Of a stretch of DNA of 64,000 bases, positions 43,615 through 51,754 are shown in pieces. This DNA comes from UBA6912 sp963792895 (GTDB lineage Bacteria; Actinomycetota; Acidimicrobiia; Spongiisociales; UBA5794), in assembly GCA_963792895.1 (NCBI GenBank), contig CAWBYA010000001.1, positions 62,001 to 126,000 on the forward strand, read 5' to 3'. Under the pieces are notes generated by a model. The model was not told where the DNA came from. It made no database searches and saw only the letters and a list, made by a program, of their open reading frames with translations. The position numbers and the translations under genes are program-made. Each line of letters begins with the position of its first letter. The stretch's first letter is position 1.

Positions 43615-44108
43615 GTCGCCCGCTCCACGGCCCGCCGCATCGGGACCCCCTGAACGTGGCACAAGGCAACTGCGAGAGCATCTGCCGCATCGGCCGGAGA
43701 GGGAACCGCGCCGAGCCCGAGTCGCATGGCAATCACCCGGCCGACCTGGGTCTTGTCGGCAGCGCCGTACCCGGTCAGTGCCATCTTCACGGCCGTGGGC
43801 GTGTACTCGGCGGTTCGCAGGCCGGCGGCGGCCAGCGTCATGAGCACGACCCCGGACGCCCTGCCGACGCTGGTGGCCGTGTGGAGGTTGCGGTTGACGA
43901 ACACTTCTTCCATGGCTGCCTCGTCGGGACGGTACTCCTGCACCACGCCGGCGAGGTCGCGATGCAGCTCGACGAGGCGGTCCCCGATGGAGGCGTGTGG
44001 GTCGGTGCGGATGATGCCAACGGCGACTGCGCGGGTCCGACTGCCGCGTGCCTCGAGCACGCCGTAGCCAGTCCTCGTCAGCCCAGGGTCGATACCGAGA
44101 ACGAACAT
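43611..44108 (-). CDS. ruvC: Crossover junction endodeoxyribonuclease RuvC
   Basis: Resolves Holliday junctions. The 165 residues begin MFVLGIDPGLTRTGYGV with catalytic Asp7; the catalytic Glu is in AAMEEVFVNRN and the C-terminal acidic residues in SPADAADALAVALCH. First gene of ruvC-ruvA-ruvB. The start codon lies inside a LexA-box-like palindrome and only about 10 nt after a -10 element, so the transcript is probably almost leaderless and damage-inducible. Confidence 0.97.
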   Translation of the reverse strand: MFVLGIDPGLTRTGYGVLEARGSRTRAVAVGIIRTDPHASIGDRLVELHRDLAGVVQEYRPDEAAMEEVFVNRNLHTATSVGRASGVVLMTLAAAGLRTAEYTPTAVKMALTGYGAADKTQVGRVIAMRLGLGAVPSPADAADALAVALCHVQGVPMRRAVERAT

Positions 44109-44115
44109 ATGTTTG
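44102..44115 (-). promoter_or_regulatory. LexA (SOS) box overlapping the ruvC start codon
   Basis: The minus strand reads CAAACATATGTTCG. The LexA box of Gram-positive and actinobacterial hosts is CGAACRNRYGTTCG; this matches 13 of 14 positions (A instead of G at position 2). It contains the ruvC ATG and begins 3 nt after the predicted -10, so LexA would cover the transcription and translation start. ruvC is a known LexA target in Mycobacterium tuberculosis. lexA is not in the window. Confidence 0.75.
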
Positions 44116-44118
44116 GTG

Positions 44119-44146
44119 ATGGTAGGTCCGCGGAGGCCCGAGTCAA
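44119..44146 (-). promoter_or_regulatory. Predicted ruvCAB promoter
   Basis: TTGACT (44146-44141) and TACCAT (44124-44119) on the minus strand, spaced by 16 bp. The -35 matches 5 of 6 consensus positions; the -10 fits TANNNT. The ruvC ATG begins 10 nt after the -10, giving a leader of only a few bases. It occupies the 127-bp gap between yebC and ruvC. Confidence 0.6.
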
Positions 44147-44235
44147 AGCACCTTCGGGGTCACGAAGCGCAGACAACGGACGGCAGCCATCAGCGACTCG
44201 GTGGCACCGCAGTCTGCCTTCTGACGTCCGACTTC

Positions 44236-44970
44236 TCAGAGCGCCGCCATCACGTCGTCGGGGATGTCGAAGTTGGCGTAGACGTCTTGGACATCGTCGA
44301 GGTCCTCGAGCGCATCGACGAGGCGCAGCACCTTGGGAGCCGTCGTGGCGTCGACCGGCACAGACGTCACGGGCATCTGGGTGACCTCGGCTTGGTCGAC
44401 CTTGATGCCGGCATCATCGAGCGCCGCGCGCACGGCACCGAGGTCGGTGGGGAGGCACGTGATCTCCCATTGGTCGTCACTCGCCACCACGTCCTCGGCG
44501 CCGCCATCCAGCGCCGCCATCATCACGATGTCCTCGTCGCCGACGGCGAGCAGATACCCCTTCTGCTCGAAGAGATAGCCCACCGATCCCGGCTCGCCGA
44601 GGTTGCCGCCGAGCTTGTTGAACGCGGCGCGCACGTCAGATGCGGCCCGGTTGCGGTTGTCGGTGAGAATGTGGACGTACAGCGCAACGCCTCCGGGGCC
44701 GTATCCCTCGTACCACAGTTCCTCGTACTGGACTCCTTCGAGGTCGCCGCTCCCCCTGGCGACCGCCCGCTCGATGGTGTCCTTCGGCACCGATGCGTCC
44801 TTGGCCTTCTGGATGGCAGTCGCCAAGGTTGCATTTGCCGCCGGATCACCGCCGCCGGTACGCGCTGCAGACTCGATTGCCCTGATGAGTTTGGCGAAGA
44901 GCTTGCCACGCGCTGCATCCTGGCGACCCTTGCGATGCTTGATATTGGCCCACTTCGAATGCCCGGCCAT
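44236..44970 (-). CDS. yebC: YebC/PmpR-family regulatory protein (TACO1-like)
   Basis: Conserved protein once called a transcription regulator and now linked to translation of difficult proline-containing stretches. The 244 residues begin with the signature MAGHSKWANIKHRKGRQDAA, then KLIRAIESAARTGG and ATAIQKAKDASVPKDTIERA (domain 1), the EELWYEGYGPGGVALYV segment, and three-domain length. ATG at 44970 shares one base with the pdxT stop (TGATG). pdxS-pdxT-yebC-ruvC is the conserved actinobacterial order. Confidence 0.96.
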   Translation of the reverse strand: MAGHSKWANIKHRKGRQDAARGKLFAKLIRAIESAARTGGGDPAANATLATAIQKAKDASVPKDTIERAVARGSGDLEGVQYEELWYEGYGPGGVALYVHILTDNRNRAASDVRAAFNKLGGNLGEPGSVGYLFEQKGYLLAVGDEDIVMMAALDGGAEDVVASDDQWEITCLPTDLGAVRAALDDAGIKVDQAEVTQMPVTSVPVDATTAPKVLRLVDALEDLDDVQDVYANFDIPDDVMAAL

Positions 44971-45563
44971 CAGCCTTCCTCCACCATCGCCAGCAACATC
45001 TCGTGCACCCGGGTGTCGCCGGTGAGCTCCGGGTGAAACGACGTTGCCAGGATATTGCCCTGGCGAACAACCACCGGTCGGCGCTCCCCCGTAACGGGCT
45101 CGACGACGGACGAGAGCACCTCGACACCCGCACCGACCTTGGCGATCCACGGCGCCCTGATGAACACTGCGTGGATCGGCTGGTCGAGACCGGCAACCTC
45201 GAGATCTGATTCGAAGGAGTCCACCTGGCGGCCGAAGGCGTTCCGCTCGACCACCACGTCGAGGACCCCGAGTTGCGGCTGATCCGGTCCGGTGGTCGCA
45301 GCACCCAACAGAATCATGCCCGCACACGTGCCGAGCACGGGCATGCCCGCCTCGATCCTCGAGCGCAACGGCTCGAGCAAGCCGTAGATGCGTGCCAGCC
45401 TGCCGATCGTCGTCGACTCGCCGCCGGGGATCACCAGCGCGTTCGCCCCCGCCAACTCCTCAGTGGTTCGCACTTCGAACGCATCGACGCCAAGACGGCG
45501 CAACATCGCGATGTGCTCGCGAAAGTCGCCCTGGAGGGCCAACACGCCGACGAACGAAGTCAT
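44970..45563 (-). CDS. pdxT: Pyridoxal 5'-phosphate synthase glutaminase subunit PdxT
   Basis: Gives ammonia to PdxS. The 197 residues have VGVLALQGDFREHI, IPGGESTTIGRL (46-57), the nucleophile Cys80 in VLGTCAGMILL, and the His/Glu pair near SFHPELTGD. Lies 13 nt downstream of pdxS. Confidence 0.97.
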   Translation of the reverse strand: MTSFVGVLALQGDFREHIAMLRRLGVDAFEVRTTEELAGANALVIPGGESTTIGRLARIYGLLEPLRSRIEAGMPVLGTCAGMILLGAATTGPDQPQLGVLDVVVERNAFGRQVDSFESDLEVAGLDQPIHAVFIRAPWIAKVGAGVEVLSSVVEPVTGERRPVVVRQGNILATSFHPELTGDTRVHEMLLAMVEEG

Positions 45564-45576
45564 CGGCCCCTCACCG

Positions 45577-46467
45577 TCACAGGCCGCGGTCCTGCATCCG
45601 CTCCTGTGGCGTCAGCTCGTCGATGTTGATGCCCACCATGGCCTCGCCGAGGTTGCGGGACACCTTTCCGATCTTCTCCGGGTCGTTGTAGAAGGTGGTG
45701 GCTTCGACGATCGCCCTCGCACGGGCTGCAGGGTCGCCCGACTTGAAGACGCCAGACCCTACGAAGACGCCGTCGCAGCCGAGCTGCATCATCAACGCAG
45801 CGTCCGCCGGCGTTGCGATGCCGCCTGCTGCGAAGTTGACAACCGGGAGCCTGCCACTGGCGGCGACTTCCTTCACCAGGTCGTAGGGAGCCCGCAGCTC
45901 TTTGGCGGCGCCCATCAACTCGTTCGCGTCGAGGGTGGTGAGGCGGCGAATCTCGGAGTTCATCATCCGCATGTGCCTCACGGCCTCGACCACATTGCCC
46001 GTGCCCGGCTCGCCCTTCGTACGGATCATGGCGGCGCCCTCAGCGATGCGGCGCAGCGCCTCACCGAGGTCCTTCGCACCGCACACGAACGGCACGGTGA
46101 ACGCGTGCTTGTCGATGTGGTTGACATCGACGGGGGTGAGGACCTCGGATTCGTCGATGTAGTCGACGCCGAGTGATTGGAGGATCTGGGCCTCGACGAA
46201 GTGCCCGATACGGGACTTCGCCATGACCGGGATCGATACCGCGTTGACGATCTGCTCGACCTTTGCCGGATCGGCCATACGGGCCACGCCGCCTGCCGCC
46301 CGGATGTCGGCGGGCACGCGCTCCAGCGCCATCACGGCTACCGCACCCGCTTCTTCGGCGACCTTGGCCTGCTCGGCATCGACGACGTCCATGATGACGC
46401 CGCCCTTCAACATCTCGGCAAGGCCCCGCTTGACGAGGTCGGTCCCGTGCTCGGGTGCTACGGACAT
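45577..46467 (-). CDS. pdxS: Pyridoxal 5'-phosphate synthase subunit PdxS
   Basis: Builds PLP from ribose 5-phosphate, glyceraldehyde 3-phosphate and ammonia. The 296 residues include KRGLAEMLKGGVIMDVV, the Schiff-base lysine region VMAKSRIGHFVEAQIL, and VNFAAGGIATPADAALMMQL. ATG at 46467 is preceded by AGGAG seven bases away; ATG 46491 would add eight residues and is less likely. Together with pdxT gives the DXP-independent vitamin B6 route. Confidence 0.97.
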   Translation of the reverse strand: MSVAPEHGTDLVKRGLAEMLKGGVIMDVVDAEQAKVAEEAGAVAVMALERVPADIRAAGGVARMADPAKVEQIVNAVSIPVMAKSRIGHFVEAQILQSLGVDYIDESEVLTPVDVNHIDKHAFTVPFVCGAKDLGEALRRIAEGAAMIRTKGEPGTGNVVEAVRHMRMMNSEIRRLTTLDANELMGAAKELRAPYDLVKEVAASGRLPVVNFAAGGIATPADAALMMQLGCDGVFVGSGVFKSGDPAARARAIVEATTFYNDPEKIGKVSRNLGEAMVGINIDELTPQERMQDRGL

Positions 46468-46487
46468 GATGCGGCTCCTGTTGGCGT

Positions 46488-48152
46488 TCAAGACTGTGTT
46501 CCAGTGTACCGGTGGGCTCGATGCTGGGACGGCGTCTGGCGCCCCGAGACGTCAGTGCACTCGGTTCTCGTGACCGGCCCACTCGGCTCGCGCAGCACGT
46601 ACTTCTGGATCTTGCCCGTCGAGGTCTTGGGCAATGCATCGAGGAACTCCACGGTGTCGGGAGCCTTGTACCGGGCGATGGCCGCTTTGACGTGGTCGAT
46701 GATCTCGCCTTCGGTCGCCGTCGCACCGGGTTTCAGGATCACGAACCCCTTTGGGCGCTCGCCCCACTTCTCGTGAGGAACCGCCACCACCGCAGCCTCG
46801 AGCACCGCCGGGTGGCTCATGATGGCCTGCTCCACTTCGATCGTGGAGATGTTCTCGCCCCCCGAGATGATGATGTCCTTCGACCGATCTCTGAGCTGGA
46901 TGTAGCCGTCGGCGTGGATCACACCGAGATCGCCCGAATGGAAGGCGCCACCTCGAAACGCGGCCTCGGTGGCCGGCTCGTCGGCGTAGTAGCCGGCCAT
47001 CACGTTGTTGCCGCGCATGACGACCTCACCGATCGTCGTTGCGTCCGCGGGCACGTCTGCCATCTCGTCGTCCACGACCCGAATCGGGTCGGCGATCACG
47101 TAGGAGACGCCCTGGCGAGCCATGAGCCGCGCCTTCTCGTCCGGTGGCGCATCGGCCCACGACTCCTGGATCTCGCACACGGTGTGCGGGCCGTACGTCT
47201 CGGTGAGGCCGTAGACGTGGACGAGCGTCGCCCCCAGCGCCTCCATCTGGGCGATGATGGTCGGGCTCGGAGGGGCCCCGGCCGTTGTCGCGACGAGCGG
47301 ACCGGGAAACGGCCCGGCAGCCGGGTCGTTGACGAGCGAGATGAGCACGGTTGGTGCCGCGTTGAGGTGTGTCACACCCTCGTCGCGGATGAGGCGCCAT
47401 ACCTCGTCCGCCCTGACTGCGCGGAGGCACACGTGGCGGCCGCCGATTGCCGTCACCGCCCAGGTGGTGCACCAGCCGTTGCAGTGGAACATGGGCAGCG
47501 TCCACAAGTAGATCGACTGCGGCGTATGCCGAGAATGGATCAGCTCGCCGAGCGCGTTGAGGTAGGCGCCGCGATGCGTGTACACGACGCCCTTGGGCCG
47601 GCCCGTCGTTCCCGAGGTGTAATTGATCGAGATGGGTGCGTTCTCATCGTCGACGGCCCACGGCAAAGGGTTCTCGCTCCCCTGCGCGAGGAAGTCGGTA
47701 TACGCAATCGCACCAGCGGGGACACCGAGATCGGCATCGTCGATTGCGACCACGTCATGGATCCCGGCAACGGCGTCGAGATGGGGAGCCACCGTCGGGT
47801 GCAGCTCGGTGTCGATGACGAGCACCCTGGCGCCCGAGTGCTCGAGGATGTAGGCGATCTCCGGGCCGGAGAGGCGGGTGTTGATGGCGACCAGCACGGC
47901 ACCGGCCAGCGGGACGGCGAAGTGGGCTGCCAGCATCTCGGGCAGGTTGGGGCACAGGTACGCCACCCGGTCGCCCTGGCCGACGCCCGAGTTTCGGAGC
48001 GCGTTCGCCATACGGGTCGCCTCGGCGGCGAGCTCCGCATAGGTGATGCGCCGGGAGCCATGGACGACCCCGATCTTGTCGGGAAAGACGACCGACGCGC
48101 GTTCGAGGAACGAGAGCGGCGTGAGTGGTGTGTAGGCGGCCGAGCCGCTCAT
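46488..48152 (-). CDS. Acyl-CoA synthetase (AMP-binding, FadD/AlkK-like)
   Basis: Predicted to activate a carboxylic acid as acyl-CoA. The 554 residues have the ATP-binding P-loop INYTSGTTGRPKGVVYTH, LPMFHCNGWCTTW, the YGLTETYGPH motif, GDLGVIHADGYIQLRDRSKD and the C-terminal catalytic lysine in PKTSTGKIQKYVLR. The HCNGW segment is typical of medium-chain acyl-CoA synthetases; the actual substrate is unknown. ATG 48152 overlaps the crotonase stop (ATGA), linking ligase and crotonase function. Confidence 0.92.
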   Translation of the reverse strand: MSGSAAYTPLTPLSFLERASVVFPDKIGVVHGSRRITYAELAAEATRMANALRNSGVGQGDRVAYLCPNLPEMLAAHFAVPLAGAVLVAINTRLSGPEIAYILEHSGARVLVIDTELHPTVAPHLDAVAGIHDVVAIDDADLGVPAGAIAYTDFLAQGSENPLPWAVDDENAPISINYTSGTTGRPKGVVYTHRGAYLNALGELIHSRHTPQSIYLWTLPMFHCNGWCTTWAVTAIGGRHVCLRAVRADEVWRLIRDEGVTHLNAAPTVLISLVNDPAAGPFPGPLVATTAGAPPSPTIIAQMEALGATLVHVYGLTETYGPHTVCEIQESWADAPPDEKARLMARQGVSYVIADPIRVVDDEMADVPADATTIGEVVMRGNNVMAGYYADEPATEAAFRGGAFHSGDLGVIHADGYIQLRDRSKDIIISGGENISTIEVEQAIMSHPAVLEAAVVAVPHEKWGERPKGFVILKPGATATEGEIIDHVKAAIARYKAPDTVEFLDALPKTSTGKIQKYVLREPSGPVTRTECTDVSGRQTPSQHRAHRYTGTQS

Positions 48153-48940
48153 CGAGCCGCCCTGGCCCCTGTCGACCACATGGGCGGACGTTTCTCCACG
48201 AATGCGGCAAGCCCTTCCTGGGCGTCCGCCGTGCCGGCGCTCGCTGCCATGATCGGCTCGGTGAGGGCATACGCCTCGTCCTCGGGGAGCCCCTGCTGAA
48301 GGTAGAAAGCGTCTTTGCCGATCGCGATCACTGCCGGGCTCCATCGCACGATCTGTGCCACGAGCTCGTCGACAGCTGCATCGAGCTCGCCGGCCGGCGC
48401 GATGCGGTTGACCAGGCCCCAGTCGCGGGCAGTTTCTGCGGTGATCGGCTCGCCGGTGAGCAGCATCTCCATGGCCCGCTTCTGCCCGACGGCCCGGATG
48501 ATCGGCACCATGGGCGTGGTGCAGAAGAGGCCGATCCGCACCCCAGGTGTCGCAAAACGGGAGTCCTCCTCAGCGACGACGAGGTCACACGAGGCAGCGA
48601 GCTGGCACCCTGCGGCGGTGGCGATGCCGCGCACCTTGGCGATCACCGGTTGCGGGAGCTCGTGGACGGTCTGCATCATGGCCGTACATTGCGCAAACAG
48701 CCCGTCGTAGAACTCGGGGTCGCGACGCTGCATCTCGGCGATGTCGTGCCCGGCCGAGAACGCCGGACCTTTGGCTTCGATGACTATCACCTGCACGTTG
48801 GGGCGTGCGGAGAGCTCGCGCAAACCTGCGGTGATTTCCTCCATGGCCTCGTGGCTGAGCGCGTTACGGCGGTCGGGCCTGTTGAGTATGAGGCGGCCAA
48901 GCGGCGGTGCAGCCTCGACGAGGATGGTGGCATAGCTCAT
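48149..48940 (-). CDS. ECHDC3-like enoyl-CoA hydratase/isomerase family protein lacking catalytic glutamates
   Basis: Crotonase fold of 263 residues, with GPAFSAGHDIAEM as the first oxyanion-loop segment and GIATAAGCQLAASCDLVVA as the second. The two glutamates used by hydratases are replaced: GCQLA where hydratases have GCELA, and TPGVRIGLFCTTP where they have PEIxLGxxPG. The sequence around both sites, and the C-terminal QEGLAAFVEKRPPMWS, resembles the ECHDC3 subgroup. A normal hydratase reaction is therefore doubtful. ATG 48940 has GGAGGGG just upstream. Coupled to the acyl-CoA synthetase gene. Confidence 0.88.
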   Translation of the reverse strand: MSYATILVEAAPPLGRLILNRPDRRNALSHEAMEEITAGLRELSARPNVQVIVIEAKGPAFSAGHDIAEMQRRDPEFYDGLFAQCTAMMQTVHELPQPVIAKVRGIATAAGCQLAASCDLVVAEEDSRFATPGVRIGLFCTTPMVPIIRAVGQKRAMEMLLTGEPITAETARDWGLVNRIAPAGELDAAVDELVAQIVRWSPAVIAIGKDAFYLQQGLPEDEAYALTEPIMAASAGTADAQEGLAAFVEKRPPMWSTGARAAR

Positions 48941-48983
48941 GGCCCCTCCGGGTCGACGTTGCGAGGAGTGTACCGAGCGAACG

Positions 48984-50051
48984 TCAGCCAGGTCCCGGAA
49001 CGGACCTTCCCCTTGCCCGGAATCCGGCGGTGGCTTCTTCGTAGGCATCGAGGTAGGCCGTGGTGACGGCGCTCCGGTCGAACCGGGCGACCCTGGCCAG
49101 TGCGGCAGCCTGGAGCGACGCCCGGCGTTCACCATCGGTGAGCAGAGCGATCAGCGCACTCGCCAAGCCGTTGGCGTCGCCGGGCTTGACGAGCATGCCT
49201 GCATCGGCGACCACGTGTGCAAACGCAGGGAGCGCCGACGCCACGATCGCACATTGTGAAGCCATGGCCTGCACCAGCACGATGCCGAAGCTCTCGCCGC
49301 CGAGGTTTGGGGCGCAATAGACCGCCGCCTCCGACAGGAGCTTGCGGCGAGCATCCCCGCCAACCCCGCCGACGAACACCACGCCACGCACATCCCCGGT
49401 TCGATCGCCGGCTGCTACGACGAGCTCGGCATCCGGCACGGTCCGCCGAACGATCGGCCACGCCGCAAGCAGCACGTCGAGACCCTTGCGCGGGTCATCC
49501 CGGCCGAGGAAGGCGACCCGATGGGGCTTCCCGGGCTGTGGATCGAACTCTGCGGTGTCGATGCCGTTGGGAATCCGCCGGACGGGCCCGAGCGGTGCGA
49601 CCGCGTGCTCGGCGACCGGGCTCACGGCCGTCACCACATCGAGCCTGCGCACCACTCGACGCAGGGCAGGCGCCGCCAATCGATAGGCACGCCGCACGAG
49701 CGGGGACGGGTCGGCGTGGAAGGTGCCGATGAGGGCCGCGCCGGCAAAGCGGCTCGCGGCGACCGACACTGCAGGGACGAGCGGCTCGTGGATGTGAACG
49801 ACGTCGGCGCCCTCGAGCGCAGCCCGGACGCGAGCACCGACTCGCGGCCCGAGCGCGATGGGCGCTGCCGACCCGTTGATGGAGACGACCAGCGACCTCC
49901 CGACGCCGATGGATGCCTCGGTACCCTCCCCGGGTCCGACGACCCACGCTTCGTGGCCCCGGTCCCGCAGCCATGAGGCCAGGCCGGTGACCAGATCCTG
50001 GACGCCGCCGAACCTGCCCAGGTCGTAGGGGCAGACGAGCCCGATCCTCAC
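48984..50051 (-). CDS. pimA: Phosphatidylinositol mannosyltransferase PimA-like GT4
   Basis: Predicted to add the first mannose from GDP-mannose to phosphatidylinositol. The 355 residues form a GT-B fold: glycine-rich N terminus VRIGLVCPYDLGRFGGVQDL, VVHIHEPLVP, FHADPS, nucleotide-binding FLGRDDPRKGLDVLL and GGESFGIVLVQAMAS. In this last motif the second glutamate of the E-x7-E pair is Gln. Start is GTG 50051 overlapping patA (GTGA). Identification as PimA rests on the pgsA-patA-pimA order known from mycobacteria. Confidence 0.88.
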   Translation of the reverse strand: MRIGLVCPYDLGRFGGVQDLVTGLASWLRDRGHEAWVVGPGEGTEASIGVGRSLVVSINGSAAPIALGPRVGARVRAALEGADVVHIHEPLVPAVSVAASRFAGAALIGTFHADPSPLVRRAYRLAAPALRRVVRRLDVVTAVSPVAEHAVAPLGPVRRIPNGIDTAEFDPQPGKPHRVAFLGRDDPRKGLDVLLAAWPIVRRTVPDAELVVAAGDRTGDVRGVVFVGGVGGDARRKLLSEAAVYCAPNLGGESFGIVLVQAMASQCAIVASALPAFAHVVADAGMLVKPGDANGLASALIALLTDGERRASLQAAALARVARFDRSAVTTAYLDAYEEATAGFRARGRSVPGPG

Positions 50052-50932
50052 GGAGCCGCCTTGTCGCTCGGCCAATTGGGCTGGAAGAGGTGCCATTGCT
50101 CAGGAGCGCGCCGGATCAAGTCCGCCAGCTTGTCGGCGTAGAGCTGCGTGGCAGCGGCGATCCGTGCGTCTTTGTCCGCGATGTCGGGGATCTCGATAGG
50201 CGGCTCCACCACGAAGTGGTGCCCGCGGCGCACGTTGAAGTAGCAACCGACCGGGAGCAGCGCCGCCCCGGTCCGGTCGGCGAGGGCGACGGGCCCGGCA
50301 GGAAGCGTTGTCCGCTCGTCGAAGAGCTCTACCTCAACGCCTCGCCCCGCCAGATCGCGATCGGAGACGAGAGCGATGGCCCCACCATCCCGCAGCCTCT
50401 CGATCAGCTTCTGCGTGGCGCGCCGATCTCGACCGACGATGACGACATCGATGCCGAGACGGCCGCGAGTCTCGACGAACCATTCCACGATCCTCGGATT
50501 CGGAAGCGCTTCTGCCGCTGCGAGCATCGGAACCCCGAGCCGCCGCGCCTGCGGCCCGGCGGCCTCCCAATTGCCGAGGTGCGGCAGGGCAACGATCACT
50601 CCCCTGCCGGCGTCGCGGGCCGCGATGATGTGCTCCTCACCCTCGACGACGGAGTGCGCCAGTATGGCGGGGACCCTCCGCGGCCTCACCCAGAACACCT
50701 CGGCCCAATAGCGGCCGTAACTCTTGAACATCCGCCTCGCACGCGCCGACGTGGCGGCCTCTCCGCCCACGACACGGGCGAGGTTGCGTTGCACGAGATC
50801 GAGCTTGCTGGGAGCGAGGAACGATGCGACCCACCCGGCTCCTTCACCGGCGCGACGCATCAGTGCCTCGGGGAGCACACCCACGACCGCGGACGCGGCA
50901 CGATACGCGAGATAGCCGGTGAGGCCTTTCAC
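50048..50932 (-). CDS. patA: Phosphatidylinositol mannoside acyltransferase, LpxL/HtrB family
   Basis: Membrane-associated acyltransferase that acylates the mannose of PIM1/PIM2 in mycobacteria. The 294 residues have the H-x4-D/E motif as LPHLGNWE (116-123), VSDRDLAGRGVEVELF and PVALADRTGAALLPVGCY, matching the lauroyl-acyltransferase family. Start GTG at 50932 overlaps the pgsA stop (GTGA). Sits between pgsA and pimA. Confidence 0.9.
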   Translation of the reverse strand: MKGLTGYLAYRAASAVVGVLPEALMRRAGEGAGWVASFLAPSKLDLVQRNLARVVGGEAATSARARRMFKSYGRYWAEVFWVRPRRVPAILAHSVVEGEEHIIAARDAGRGVIVALPHLGNWEAAGPQARRLGVPMLAAAEALPNPRIVEWFVETRGRLGIDVVIVGRDRRATQKLIERLRDGGAIALVSDRDLAGRGVEVELFDERTTLPAGPVALADRTGAALLPVGCYFNVRRGHHFVVEPPIEIPDIADKDARIAAATQLYADKLADLIRRAPEQWHLFQPNWPSDKAAP

Positions 50933-51522
50933 GCTTCGAGCTGCTGCCAGGTCCGCCGGATGCGCTGGCCGACGGTGAATCCGGAGAGCAGCACGAACGC
51001 CCACAAGACCGGGAACAACACCTTGTTGCCCCCGACCATCCCGGAGATGCCCACACCGGCGAGGATCAGAATCATGCGCTCGGCGCGGCCCATCCATCCC
51101 CCCCTGCCTTCGGCGCCCCAGCTCTCGGCTTTGGCGCGCACGTAGGGGGTGAGCAGCGAGAAGGCCAGCCCGAACAGGCAGAGCATCAGGGCGGTCTCGT
51201 CGTCGCGGAGACTGAAGGCGAGGCCTGCGAAGATCGCCAGCTCGCCGAGCCGATCCGACATGGTGTCGATGAAGGCGCCCCGGATGGACGCCTTTCCCTG
51301 CAGGCGAGCCAGCGGCCCGTCCAACGCATCGAGAATCGACCCGATGGCAGCGACTAGCGCTCCCCATCCATAGGCGCCCGCCGCGATGAGCCAGGCCCCC
51401 GCGATCGTGACGAGCAGACCGGCGATCGTGATCATCGTGGGAGTGAGCTTGGCCTTGGAGAGGCCAATGGCAATAGGGTCGAGGATCGGGGCGAGTCGGC
51501 TCCGGCCTCTCAGGTCGAGCAC
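50929..51522 (-). CDS. pgsA: CDP-alcohol phosphatidyltransferase, likely phosphatidylinositol phosphate synthase
   Basis: Integral membrane enzyme joining CDP-diacylglycerol to inositol phosphate. The 197 residues contain the full CDP-OH-PT signature, ILDALDGPLARLQG followed by GAFIDTMSDR, with all its aspartates, and about five further hydrophobic helices. The family also makes phosphatidylglycerophosphate; the PIM context favours inositol. First gene of the unit; divergent from gltA across 232 bp (51523-51754), where no strong operator was seen. Confidence 0.88.
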   Translation of the reverse strand: MLDLRGRSRLAPILDPIAIGLSKAKLTPTMITIAGLLVTIAGAWLIAAGAYGWGALVAAIGSILDALDGPLARLQGKASIRGAFIDTMSDRLGELAIFAGLAFSLRDDETALMLCLFGLAFSLLTPYVRAKAESWGAEGRGGWMGRAERMILILAGVGISGMVGGNKVLFPVLWAFVLLSGFTVGQRIRRTWQQLEA

Positions 51523-51754
51523 GGGGACTCCTCCTTGGAGCGTGCCACGGGTGGTAGCACAACGCTACTCACGCCTCTTCACCCAGCGGCCGTCGGCGCG
51601 ACCCGAGAAGACATCCCTGAGCCACACCCACGGTGACGGGCGCACAACGGTTCGGAAACCTAGCACGGGAGGGAACCACCGAGTCGGCAGCTACACTCGC
51701 CTACCGCCGGCCCGAGCCGGCATCGTCTCTGCACCGAAAGGGGCTTACTCGTCG

